Shown: positions 40,750-51,400 of the stretch, in pieces | Layout of the letters: every line of letters starts with the position of its first letter | How positions within the stretch are numbered: position 1 is the first letter of the stretch | The notes under the pieces: generated by a model | Seen by the model: only the letters and a program-made list of their open reading frames with translations | The model's database searches: none | Told to the model about the DNA's origin: nothing | NCBI RefSeq assembly: GCF_022539665.2 | Contig: NC_081331.1 | Location: 4,312,501-4,376,500, forward strand | Direction: 5' to 3' | DNA length: 64,000 nt | DNA from: Daphnia carinata | Taxonomy: Eukaryota > Arthropoda > Branchiopoda > Diplostraca > Daphniidae | Translations under genes and position numbers: made by a program

Positions 40750-41159
40750 TGTTTGTTTAAGAATGGCAGACAAGCTACCAATGTAAGCGGAAATTTGACA
40801 AACTTTTACGAATAACAAACTAATTGGTTCATAGATTCAAAGAAAGAAATACAGGGCAAATATACAGATATGTCGTTGTAATAACGATTGGGAAATTCCA
40901 ATGAAGTGTCACGTCAAGCAGAGTTCAGGGCTACTATTACAAGTCCCAAAAAGCCAAAACACATTCACGTGTCACGTGATGTTGCGTTGTCGGATTTCTA
41001 AATTTAAAAAATCAAAGCTAAAAACGATTTTTAAATAAGAGAAAATGACGTTAGCACCCAAAGTTTATTTTTTATATTTTACTATTGGTTACAAAACGAT
41101 GCGGCTATTAACAGTCGTTTTCAAAATATAAAAGACAACAAAGTGTTGAAAGAGCACCA

Positions 41160-41950
41160 ACTTTATTGTCGTTTTTTACGTTTATTTCAAAAACTGTAAG
41201 GCCAATTTAAATATAAACATGATTTCCGCGATTAAAATTCAATTCTGAATCGAAATCATGTATTTATAAGCGAAATCTAAATTTTGGCCAAAATTGAAAA
41301 AGTGAGAAGGCTATAGCCTTCCCACTTTTGTCAAAATCGGCAAAAAAGGAAAACTCTTAGAATGCTATAAAAATCATACTGAACATTCAAAATTAAACGC
41401 TGATTTCGATAAAGTGGTTTGTTTTCTCGTCCAACCAACTGTTTTTTAAATAAACGCAAACAAAATGCTGGTAGCGTACATATTCGGGTTTCTTGTTTTT
41501 TACAATTTATTCAATAACTATAAGACCTGTTGAAAAACAAACGACATATTTGTGATTTTCGTTTAATTTTGAATCAAACTAATGTATTTTCATAGCTATA
41601 TCTATAAAATGTGTCTTATCTAAAAATAAGCCCGAAAAAGTCGGGCTTATTTTATCGGGCTTAATTATCGGTATGGCAGAAATTTAGTTTGTAATTTTAG
41701 CATTAAATTTGATGTAATTTAACCTAAAATAAAAAGACTGATGCCAGGAAACATATTTGTTTTTTCGTCAACCCCCCCGTTTTTGTAATAAATGGAATTA
41801 ACGCGGTGCTGGCGCGCCAGCACTTATCACCCGTTTTTTCCGTGTATTCAAAAAGATATTAGGCCAACGTAAAAGTAGACTTCATTTTTGTGATTCTCGT
41901 TCAATTTTGAATCGGAATCATGTATTTTCTATGGCAATCCGTTTTACACA
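41160..41950. repeat. Diverged ~330-bp tandem (satellite-like) repeat, about 3 units
   Basis: A shared segment (core TTGAATC.GAATCATGTATTT on the plus strand) recurs near 41235, 41565 and 41905, at spacings of about 330-340 bp. Its neighbours, including CAAAAACT/TAAGGCC-type sequence, are also partly shared. The units are clearly diverged. One unit carries a near-palindrome GAAGGCTATAGCCTTC (about 41308). Another carries a perfect 18-bp palindrome GTGCTGGCGCGCCAGCAC at 41806-41823. A further copy lies beyond the big inverted repeat at about 46618. Confidence 0.75.
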
Positions 41951-42133
41951 AAAAAAAAAAATTTCGCCAAAAAAAAAAAAAATCACACTTTTTGCTTTTT
42001 TTCCGACACGTAGCCATCTACCGCTCAGACTCGTTATTACTGGCGTAGGAAATTTCAGTCCATTGGATGCCATTCGCAGTTAGTTCAGTAGCGTGGATGG
42101 AGAATAACGCGTGGCTGGAGGAGCAATTGAAAA

Positions 42134-43143
42134 ATGGATAAGATAATACAAGAAAAGGATGGTAAGTATAAACATTATTGTATTGGTTTTCAATTATTAA
42201 TTATTGTTTATTAGATCAAATTATGAAGCTGCAGGCCCAATTATTGGAACAACACAAAATATTAGATAACAGCAAAGCTAAGGATGGTAAGGCCTAATAC
42301 GTAATGATTCTATTTATTTGCTTTTATTCATTTGTGTTTTGTAGCTCAAATTTTGAGTCTACAAGCTCAGCTAGGGGAAAAGAACAAATTGGAATGGAAC
42401 AGTTTCCAAACAGTGTAGGAGGTTTTTCCAAACTCATCCCTAACTGAACATGAGGATGAATTGGCATTAGGCGAACACAGTCAGGTACCTAAACTTTTCA
42501 AATAAGAATTCAAAATAAGTATAGAATTTTAACAAACAATTATTTATTGTTTAGTTATTCAGTCTACCACCTGACAGTGTGTTAAAGTTAAATTCTGTTA
42601 GTGCTGCACTAAAAGAATTGTTAGTAATAAGTCCATGCAGCGAAGGAAGTGAACAATTGTGGGACCGTATTTATGCTGAAAATGGGTGTGGTATGGAAAC
42701 CCAGAAATAGCACGAGTTCAACATAAAACATGAATTAGGTACTTTTCGGTTTTTTGTCTATCAAAAAGTATTTTTAATGCTATTATTTTGCATTCACAGA
42801 ATTTTAGTGGGGGATCAAGTCAAGTCTGGAAGTGTTACAGGAGGGAAGAGTCAGCCTGTAGTTGAAAAAACACTGAGAGTGCATTACCGTTAAGGTGTGA
42901 GGTAAAGTAATAGAGTAATAAAAATTGTCTAATGAGAAGTACCATCTTGTGTTAATGAATCCAGTACAACAGCAATCCTTTATAGTTCTGTCACAGCTAG
43001 AAGCCTCAAATAATTCTGCTTCTCTGGCTAAACAACTTGTCCTTTACGTTCAGAGTGTTGGTGAAGCTGGGTACTTAAATGGCCCTAAAGATGTTTCATT
43101 TCATTGGCATTGCAGCGATGAACATCATACATGGACTTTTTAG
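42134..43143 (+). pseudogene. Decayed multi-exon coiled-coil gene in the left arm
   Basis: An exon chain with good splice sites can be read: 42134-42161 (MDKIIQEKD), 42215 on (DQIMKLQAQLLEQHKILDNS), an exon after TTTTGTAG near 42345 (AQILSLQAQLGEKNKLEW, then FQTV and a TAG stop), and an exon after GTTTAG near 42555 (LFSLPPDSVLKLNS on to QLWDRIYAENGCGMETQK and a stop). The frame continues sensibly past the first TAG, so that looks like a nonsense change. A further open stretch at 42925-43143 (start NEKYHLVLMNPVQQQ) is repeated exactly in the right arm. Heptad-like Leu/Gln spacing suggests a coiled coil. I do not recognise the family. The right arm has lost the middle exons. Confidence 0.5.
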
Positions 43144-43658
43144 GTATGAAAGGAATTTTCTTGAAAATTTTTTGAATTTATGACAAAGCATTTCTCCTGC
43201 TTTTTGCCAACCATGTCTAATCTAAAAAAAAAATTATCCAATAGGAAAGGATTTTCAGCATACTGGGAACACAAGTATCAACAATGCAACATTCTAGGGG
43301 TGCTATTTTATCATTCAAGAGCCTTATACAATGATTTTCATCTGCAATTTGTATGGCCTTTCCCAAGCTTCTGCCAGAAGTTGAATCTATAAGTCATGTA
43401 AGTCACATGAGCAACAATTGAGATGCTTAATGGTGTTGTTTTTCTTTTCTCAGCATAGGTTAATAGTAACATTGGATCTGAAAAAATTCTTGGTTGGGGC
43501 AAGACACTGAATAAATTGTATTGATTGGATGGATGACATAACATTTCTATACTTAATTCGGATTCCCCAGACGGTATTTGATATTAAAAAAATTGAAGTG
43601 CATATCTGGGCTCCCTTCTTTTCTGAAGCCCCGTTTCCCCTTGACTCGTAATAAGCCC

Positions 43659-43971
43659 GTAGGGGGTCATGCCCCTACTGTACGGTATATATAAAAACAA
43701 CATATACCGAGGTTTGGAGGGCTCTGGCCGGAAAGGGGACGTGGGGTGCCGCTTAGTCCGATGATGTGTTCACGGAGGGCTCTGTGGCTACCCACAAATC
43801 CGAACTAAAGGTTAATCGCTCCTGTAAAAATGTTCCAAATCTTCAGCTCTTCTTCCGGCTTCTCTTAGCCAATCACCGGGTAATCTCCCCGGTGGGTCAA
43901 CAAGGCAGTGTCTCCCCCTGCCTGGGTTGACGGCAACTTTTGAAAGGGCTATTGTGCCTTTTTAAAGTTGC
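43659..43971 (+). other. Structured block with five hairpins (left-arm copy)
   Basis: Perfect or near-perfect stems: GTAGGGG/CCCCTAC (43659-43678), CGGTATAT/ATATACCG (43683-43709, its loop containing ATAAAAAC), CACCGGG/CCCGGTG (43874-43894), GTCAAC plus AGGCAG/CTGCCT plus GTTGAC (43896-43931), and GCAACTTT plus AAAGG/CCTTT plus AAAGTTGC (43933-43971). The last three abut with one base between them and are followed by AATAAAA and T8 near 44004. A TATATATAAAAA motif lies inside the second stem-loop. It could be a structured RNA, the 3' end of a retroelement, or a regulatory end. I recognise no ribozyme core. Confidence 0.55.
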
Positions 43972-44174
43972 AAAAATAATTGTAATGTGCAGAGAATTGT
44001 CAATAAAATTTTTTTTATAAAATATTTTTTGCAAAATTTGTTTCTTTCATTGTCTGTGTTAGCTGTGTTCACACACTACATTTATCAACTTTTTTTTTTA
44101 TTGCTTCGCTTTATTTTATTTTGTCACATTTGCTGATAAGGATTGTTTCCATTGGTTTACCTGTAAGTATTCAA

Positions 44175-44248
44175 TTATTATCCAGGGATAGAACCCTGGA
44201 TGTTCGGCATACCGCGCCGATGCTCTACCAATGAGCCATGAATCATAT
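44175..44248 (-). other. tRNA-like sequence 1 in the palindrome spacer
   Basis: On the minus strand: D-arm GGCTCATTGGTAGAGCA, a five-pair anticodon stem TCGGC/GCCGA with a 7-nt loop GCGGTAT, and T-arm CCAGGGTTCTATCCCTGG. The acceptor stem does not pair and the base before the anticodon is C rather than T, so it is a degenerate or tRNA-derived sequence rather than a clear working tRNA gene. Confidence 0.55.
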
Positions 44249-44362
44249 GATGTGAAGTTGGCTTTTTTCTAGTCACTTGTGGACTTGCATTTACACTTAG
44301 AATAAAACTGAAATGCAATTCTGTAATATACTATTCTAAATTTATTGTACGCCATTTTTACA

Positions 44363-44437
44363 CATCGACTGGGTTTGAACCCAGGGTAACAGGTATCACA
44401 GCTAAAGGCTCTACCACAGAGCTATGAACATTATGAC
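44363..44437 (-). other. tRNA-like sequence 2 in the palindrome spacer
   Basis: On the minus strand: D-arm TAGCTCTGTGGTAGAGCC and a good T-arm CTGGGTTCAAACCCAG (B-box GGTTCAAACC). The anticodon stem is poorly formed, so a tRNA identity cannot be assigned. Confidence 0.5.
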
Positions 44438-44525
44438 AGCTATAGAAAGATAAACACATAGTTGTGAAAGACTGCATAAACATCCTAGACGATAACATAT
44501 GATATGCGATAATAAAATATGTAAA

Positions 44526-44600
44526 TATATCTCGTGGCTCAATGTTAGAGCATCGGCGTTGCACGCTGAATGTCTGGGGATCGGTTCCCATTCGAGTAAA
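44526..44600 (+). other. tRNA-like sequence 3 in the palindrome spacer
   Basis: On the plus strand: D-arm GGCTCAATGTTAGAGCA, anticodon stem TCGGC/GCTGA with loop GTTGCAC (anticodon TGC if functional, that is alanine), and T-arm GGGGATCGGTTCCCA. It is similar to copy 1 through the D and anticodon arms but lies on the opposite strand and not at the mirror position. The acceptor pairing is weak. Confidence 0.55.
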
Positions 44601-44706
44601 ACAAAATACAAAATTACTTCAAAAAATATCCAGATATTACACGTTGTTCCTTGAATCTAAGTTGAAGAATTCAAAGAGTGTAATAAATAATAATTGAATA
44701 CTTACA

Positions 44707-46590
44707 GATAAACGATAAACCAATGGAAACAATCCTTATCAGCAAATGTGACAAAATAAAATAAAGCGAAGCAATAAAAAAAAAGTTGATAAATGTAGTG
44801 TGTGAACACAGCTAACACAGACAATGAAAGAAACAAATTTTGCAAAAAATATTTTATAAAAAAAATTTTATTGACAATTCTCTGCACATTACAATTATTT
44901 TTGCAACTTTAAAAAGGCACAATAGCCCTTTCAAAAGTTGCCGTCAACCCAGGCAGGGGGAGACACTGCCTTGTTGACCCACCGGGGAGATTACCCGGTG
45001 ATTGGCTAAGAGAAGCCGGAAGAAGAGCTGAAGATTTGGAACATTTTTACAGGAGCGATTAACCTTTAGTTCGGATTTGTGGGTAGCCACAGAGCCCTCC
45101 GTGAACACATCATCGGACTAAGCGGCACCCCACGTCCCCTTTCCGGCCAGAGCCCTCCAAACCTCGGTATATGTTGTTTTTATATATACCGTACAGTAGG
45201 GGCATGACCCCCTACGGGCTTATTACGAGTCAAGGGGAAACGGGGCTTCAGAAAAGAAGGGAGCCCAGATATGCACTTCAATTTTTTTAATATCAAATAC
45301 CGTCTGGGGAATCCGAATTAAGTATAGAAATGTTATGTCATCCATCCAATCAATACAATTTATTCAGTGTCTTGCCCCAACCAAGAATTTTTTCAGATCC
45401 AATGTTACTATTAACCTATGCTGAGAAAAGAAAAACAACACCATTAAGCATCTCAATTGTTGCTCATGTGACTTACATGACTTATAGATTCAACTTCTGG
45501 CAGAAGCTTGGGAAAGGCCATACAAATTGCAGATGAAAATCATTGTATAAGGCTCTTGAATGATAAAATAGCACCCCTAGAATGTTGCATTGTTGATACT
45601 TGTGTTCCCAGTATGCTGAAAATCCTTTCCTATTGGATAATTTTTTTTTTAGATTAGACATGGTTGGCAAAAAGCAGGAGAAATGCTTTGTCATAAATTC
45701 AAAAAATTTTCAAGAAAATTCCTTTCATACCTAAAAAGTCCATGTATGATGTTCATCGCTGCAATGCCAATGAAATGAAACATCTTTAGGGCCATTTAAG
45801 TACCCAGCTTCACCAACACTCTGAACGTAAAGGACAAGTTGTTTAGCCAGAGAAGCAGAATTATTTGAGGCTTCTAGCTGTGACAGAACTATAAAGGATT
45901 GCTGTTGTACTGGATTCATTAACACAAGATGGTACTTCTCATTAGACAATTTTTATTACTCTATTACTTTACCTCACAACTTAACGGTAATGCACTCTCA
46001 GTGTTTTTTCAACTACAGGCTGACTCTTCCCTCCTGTAACACTTCCAGACTTGACTTGATCCCCCACTAAAATTCTGTGAATGCAAAATAATAGCATTAA
46101 AAATACTTTTTGATAGACAAAAAACCGAAAAGTACCTAATTCATGTTTTATGTTGAACTCGTGCTATTTCTGGGTTTCCATACCACACCCATTTTCAGCA
46201 CAAATACGGTCCCACAATTGTTCAGTTCCATCGCTGCATGGACTGATTACGAACAATAATTGAGCCTGCAGGTTCATAATTAGAGCTAAAAAACAATAAT
46301 TAATAATTGAAAACTAATATAATAATCATTGTACTTACCATTCTTATCTTTTATTATCTTATCCATTTTAACTTAATTATCTTTTTCCAATTTTAACTTA
46401 AATCTTATCCTATTTTCTCCAGCCACGCGTTTTTCTCCAGCCATGCTACTCGACTAACTGACAATGGGATCCAATGGACTCAAATTGACATGCCTGTAAT
46501 AAAGATTCTGACCGGTAGATGGCTACGGGTCGAAAAAAAAAGAAAAGAGTGTGATTTTTTTTTTTCCGAATTTTTTTTTTTCTTTTGTGG
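44707..46590 (-). repeat. Right arm of the palindrome
   Basis: The reverse complement of the left arm. It is nearly identical over 44,707-46,206 and diverged outside that. It contains the mirror copy of the 72-residue open frame (45731-45949, minus) and lacks the middle exons of the decayed gene. Confidence 0.9.
44903..45215 (-). other. Structured block with five hairpins (right-arm copy)
   Basis: The exact mirror of the left-arm block, with all five stems preserved. Read on the minus strand it has the same order, and the AATAAAA follows near 44,870. Confidence 0.55.
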
Positions 46591-46617
46591 AAAACGTATT
46601 GTCATAATTTTCCCTCA

Positions 46618-46790
46618 AATCTAAATTTTGGCCAAAATTGAAAAAGTGAGAAGGCTATAGCCTTCCCACTTTTGACAAAATCGGTCAAAAACGACATCTC
46701 TTGGAATTCGATCATACTCACACGGCATATTAAAAATTTAACGCTGATTCCGATTCAGCAATTGGTTTTCTTGTTAAATTAATCGTGTTT
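46618..46790. repeat. Further copy of the satellite-like unit, beyond the palindrome
   Basis: The first ~70 bp match 41,279-41,345 closely, including the near-palindrome GAAGGCTATAGCCTTC. Weaker similarity continues through TTTAACGCTGATTC. It has the same orientation as the left copies, unlike the arms, which are inverted. Confidence 0.8.
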
Positions 46791-46799
46791 AAATTAAAA

Positions 46800-48440
46800 G
46801 AAAACATTATTTGTTGTATAAAAGGAAGACTTTTCAAAATTTAGTAGCCGAGAAAAATTGGTTAACTGATTAACTAAATTGCTTTCCTTACCACAAGAAA
46901 GCAGAATATCAACTGTGGGGAGAGTAAAACAAAACAACAGTGGAGCAAACCCCACTGACACAAACATGTTGAGTTTAAATCCACTTTCCTGTACCGGGAA
47001 GGCTGTGGATGATTAAAACACTAATTTCTCTGGCCTACATTCACTTCCACCACCACAAGGGACTTGTCCTTACCTTGAAATACCCGTATTCCGTCTGCAT
47101 TATATCCCAGCAGTCAAAGGCAAGTCTCTAGGTCCAGTTTGTTGGCATAACCTCCAAAAGTGTATTAGTCAGTCGCCTCTATTGGTATTGGTCATTATAC
47201 TTGTCATGGTATCATTTTGTCGTATTATTTATCCTTGCTTATTGCACACACACAAAATTTTGCATTTGGTTTGCTTATTTTTTTTCTCTTGCTTTGTGTT
47301 TGTTTAGGGAGAAGAGGGAGAATTTTCGCCGAAAATAAAATTATGATTCTTTATTTGAATTGTTTTGGTTCTTATCCTTGCGGGCAAAAGAAGACAATCT
47401 TTAATGGTTAAACACTGAATATTTTGCCGTTATTAGTAGAGGTGAACGCGCTGATGTGTGCATACGGCTGATGATTATTCGAGCGTCACATTGTTTAGAA
47501 GACTTAAAGGCTAGCGATAGGTAATGTCATCATAGCGCCCTTTAATTTTTCGAGTACTTGATGCGGAAAGCGGGAGGATGCTACGCGACTAACTTTCTCT
47601 TAGTTTAAAGCAACATTACATAGTGCGCAGAAGTAAGCTTTTAAACACGTAGGGAACTTGGAAGGAAGTGCGGTCAGGCGAGTTGACGAGAGTTACTCGA
47701 GTGTGCGACAATAACCAAGAACCTAACAAAAAAAATAAATGGGAAGATGTTACAAGAAGTTATAAAAACGAAAAAGCAAAAAACAAGTCGCGTGCCACCC
47801 GCAATGTACTCTACATACCCCACCGCATTGGTTATTGCCCCCAACGAAAAAATGAGCAGCACGCAATACACTTAGTAGTTCGTAGAAATCCCCAAGTCTT
47901 TGACAGTCTTTCTTGTAGAAGCTATGCACCGACACCAACCGGATATACCAGTCTGCACGGTCTGATCAACGTGGATAGATTGGCTTCTCTTCAGTTGCTT
48001 TAGCTTTTGTCTTTGCTCATTCACTTGCCAACTTCGAAAGTGCCTGACACGGTTTGAGCTTGATCGTCGGAGGCGTCGTATTAGCGAATGTCCTCTTAAC
48101 AATTTCAAGCACTTTCAACTTGGGTGAAATAAAAATAAAACAAAAAAGGACCAGGCCAGGTGGATTAAATAGCTGTGAAGCAGTTTTGTGGCCACAGTGT
48201 GACATTCTTAAAAGAAGCAGCAGCTTCTGCGTAGTGTTCCGCAAGAGAGAGAATGAAGACGGGTAACTGAAACTCCGATCATCTGTAAGCTTCGATCAGG
48301 TGCGATCTGTGACAGTCACCAACCATCGAGGGTCGAGTCAACATGCTGACGCCTTGATCTCAATTCCGCACTTCGCAAACACTTGCTGGTGAGGCGAATC
48401 GCAGTTTCAGTTTTTTTTTCTTTCTCTACAGCAGCTGAAA
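46800..48440. other. Intergenic and 5' UTR region of the kinesin gene
   Basis: No confident gene. A splice acceptor (TTTCTTTCTCTACAG) nine bases before the kinesin ATG shows that at least one upstream, probably non-coding, exon exists. A candidate first exon ends near GAAGACGG/GTAACT (about 48,262). A weak minus-strand exon pair near 47.0-47.1 kb is described in the findings. Confidence 0.5.
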
Positions 48441-51400
48441 ATGTGGCGTGAATTTCTGATGAAAATGCGCTCAAAGGACGCTTTATCCGAGAACTTGTAC
48501 AGTGACGACGACAGCGAAGACACGTGTGATAGTGATTATTCTGGTCTCAGTGGTCATTACAGTTTTCGCAATCGTCTAGATAACAGCGAGCCGTCTACGA
48601 TGTCTCAATCCCGATTTGCAAGGACGCGGATCAATGGCATTCGTTTTTCGCAAAGTCAGTGCAGCAGTGAAGCGACGGTGAGCACTGCAACGGGCGCCCA
48701 CGAAGAGGAATCTTGCGTTACTTGGCGTGAAAAATTTCAATTCACCTTATCGCTCATCCGTGAACCGAGATACCTGCTGGCGGAAACACTCGTAGCCGAA
48801 CAACTCAAACTGACCCTAAAGCAACAAGCTTATAGACTGGAACACATTTTAATACGCCAGACGATTCAAGAGCATCGACAGCAATCCATTTCTGCAGCGT
48901 CAGAAGCTGCTTCAACTTACAATCACAGGTAAATCGATATTTTGCGTCATATTAGCCTTTTTCTTTTTACTGGTTGTCGTTCAGCTTCAACTGATGCAGG
49001 GGTTCAGCCCTGAAAACATAAGAGAAAAGACTAGTCAAGCAAACAGGAAATCAAAGGAATACAAATAGTTAGCTCAGTTGGGCAGATCGCCTTGTTCTCT
49101 TTATCTCCTTTTGACTGTGCAAAAGATTCAATTCCATCGAGTGGAACACATTTTTTTTTTCTCGTTTCGTCAAAGATTGATGAACAAGAGCGCAAGGCAA
49201 TGGGCGGAGACTGATTCGATAGGACCTTGAACCAAGCATTTAGAAAGCAGCAGGTGCTTCATCAGCATACATCAAAAGGGTGTGTAGCTCCTTTCGGAAG
49301 AAAATTACCAAGTAGGCAGCTGACCGTATCCAACCATCCATTTTCCACCAAAGAATCATGAAAAAAGAGAGCACAAAAGGAAACAATGGTGTTAGGTAAT
49401 GGCGTAGCAAAATAATTTAACCAGGGAATAAGGGTAACTTTTTTTTTAAAGGGACGTAACGAATTGATTACCAGATGTAGTGTAGTGAAACGCCCCCTTA
49501 CAAAGCTTCTGTTTGCGGAAGCCGCCAAAGTTGATCCACCCGGGTAACAATGTCGACCGTCTCACCTAAATTCAAAACAAAAAGGATTCACAACGTGCTG
49601 GCCTGCAAGTTATCCAATGACATGTGGTACCGTCACGGCCGGAGAGGCATGCGGCATAGATTGCAAGTCATCCGTGACAGTGGAGGAAGCCAACACGGAG
49701 GTAAAAAGAACATATGGGTACATACAGTATTCATACCACTCGCTACCCAGAGTTGTACGTGCGATATACAAGAGTAGTTGAAGAGCATCACTAAACTACC
49801 AGTCCGTCGCCTCTATTTGAACGGGGATGTTCCTCCATCCAGTGATGTGTCAGGCGGTTCACGTTGTGCCGGACGGAATCAGTTTGTTCCGTTTGTCTCA
49901 TTCATCCTATTCGTTTTCTTCCAGTGGTAGGCGAGTGGACGGTGATAAAGCTGGAGCGGATATCGAATCGTTAAAAAGGCAATTGCTCATTGTCGACCAG
50001 CGTCTGGCCACGTTGACTGGACGGTTGGAGGTGCTTAAAGCAGTTCAACAAGTTCTCCCTGCTGGTAAGCCGTTTTCTGCAAAACAAAACAAATTACTTG
50101 CATGCACTGTAAGAGCTTCCCTCTTGGGTAAACTCATTGCGATTTCAAATTCAAAGTCATTACCCTTTTAAGTTGTTTTTCTCGGCGAACGCTCTCGTGA
50201 TTTCCATCGAAATGCTTCAAGCCAAGCCTGTATAGCGTGACTTGGCAACTGCTATAGTTTGATTTATTGCTATTTACACAAGGATCGTAAATTCATCTAT
50301 AAATGATTAGGAACAATCACACAAGCGTATCGTAGATGAACAATTTCGTCGTGCTATTAGTGTTGTTTTTGTTGGCTAATATTCTATTTACGACAAAAAC
50401 AAAAAGTTTAAAAATCAAATAAATTACATAACTAGTTCCTTCCGGCACCGAAATCAACTCCGAAACGGACGAGCCGGATTCCTTGGAACCGGTGCAAGAG
50501 GTTACGCCATCGATCCAGAATGTCAGTGGAACAATACGCCAAAAGAAAGTCGGTGATAAGAAAAAAAACACGGAAACATCATCTAACGAAAGCGATTTAC
50601 TGGCCTTGTTACAACTGGAAAGACTAGCTCAGCAAGCCAGTCGGCGTGATTACGAACTACTCCGGAAACAGTACCAACGGTACTTCCTGTTATTTTTTGT
50701 TTTTTTACTAAAACAGTTCAGTCGTTCTTGGCCGTTCAATAACTCGAGTTCAAAAATTCCAATACGGTTTGCAAGCACAAAGAATTTAACGAATCAACTA
50801 GAAGAGTATTAGAAAATAATTGCCATTTGCCATTTCTTTTAACGGTGAATAACAAGACTCAAAGAGGAACTAGAATGGAGAGATTCAGGTCATGGAGACG
50901 ATGTAGGCGACGCTGAATTTTCTTCAGAGCTTATCAGCGACCGTGACAGAGATTCAGACAGCGTTCAAATGAAACCTAGTGTCGCTCTCAAAAGTTGGAC
51001 CTGGCGTAGCAGCAGTACACCCAGGTAAGTGAATGCGCAAGCCAGCATTGCAAAACGCAAGAGCTTTCAACTTGACTTTTCGTGAACCGTAGTCAAGAAT
51101 CAGCAGCTACCATCCGGGAGAGTCATCCAGGTGATAACACCTCCACCTGCTCGTCGATAGAGTCACCATCAGTGGCCAACAGTGAAAATAAACACTTGTG
51201 GAGCGAAGTGCAATCAAAAGACAAAATCATCACCCAGCTGCGGTCTACGATCGCTGAACTGGAACCCGCCGTTGACAAAGCGAGAGCCGAAGCCACACAA
51301 CGCGACATGGTCAACGTATGTATAGATATTCAACAATGCATGGATCAATAATTTTTCGTTCCCAAGTCACGGAAACGAGAGGCATTTGAAGTACTTGCTC

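Larger units (their letters stand above)
41985..44166 (+). repeat. Left arm of the palindrome
   Basis: About 2.2 kb. The inner 1.5 kb (from about 42,668) is almost identical to the reverse complement of the right arm; I found a single base difference (TTAAGG versus TTAAGT near 42,894). The outer 200 bp or so are clearly diverged but alignable (shared landmarks GTAGCCATCTACCG, GTCCATTGGAT, ACGCGTGGCTGGAG). This arm also has a block at about 42,220-42,630 that the right arm lacks. Confidence 0.9.
41951..46600. mobile_element. Large palindromic (foldback-type) element of unknown class
   Basis: Two arms in inverted orientation flank a spacer of about 540 bp, and the centre of symmetry is 44,437. 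Every landmark in the left arm at position x recurs on the other strand near 88,874 - x in the inner arms. The element sits between copies of the ~330-bp repeat (to its left, and again from about 46618), which suggests insertion into that array or formation within it. The outer ends are A/T runs and I cannot see clean target-site duplications. It encodes no intact transposase or reverse transcriptase that I can recognise, so calling it mobile is inference from structure only. Confidence 0.6.

Noticed and set aside
40750-40818. Upstream Met that would extend the TLDc protein by 23 residues
   Set aside because: It would bury the MGN myristoylation-type start and adds a sequence with no family resemblance.
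41301-41335. GAAGGCTATAGCCTTC near-palindromes as possible CRISPR-like repeats
   Set aside because: Only two copies in the window, about 5.3 kb apart, within diverged satellite units, in a eukaryotic context.
43720-43800. CCGATGATG-type sequence considered as a hammerhead ribozyme core
   Set aside because: The required CTGATGA and GAAA core elements with their joining stems are not present.
44411-44611. Open frames across the palindrome spacer
   Set aside because: They run through tRNA-like sequences and have no coding character.
47668-48003. 111-codon plus-strand open frame before the kinesin gene
   Set aside because: No domain and no in-frame splice link to the kinesin start. A minus-strand frame overlaps it, so chance is the simpler view.
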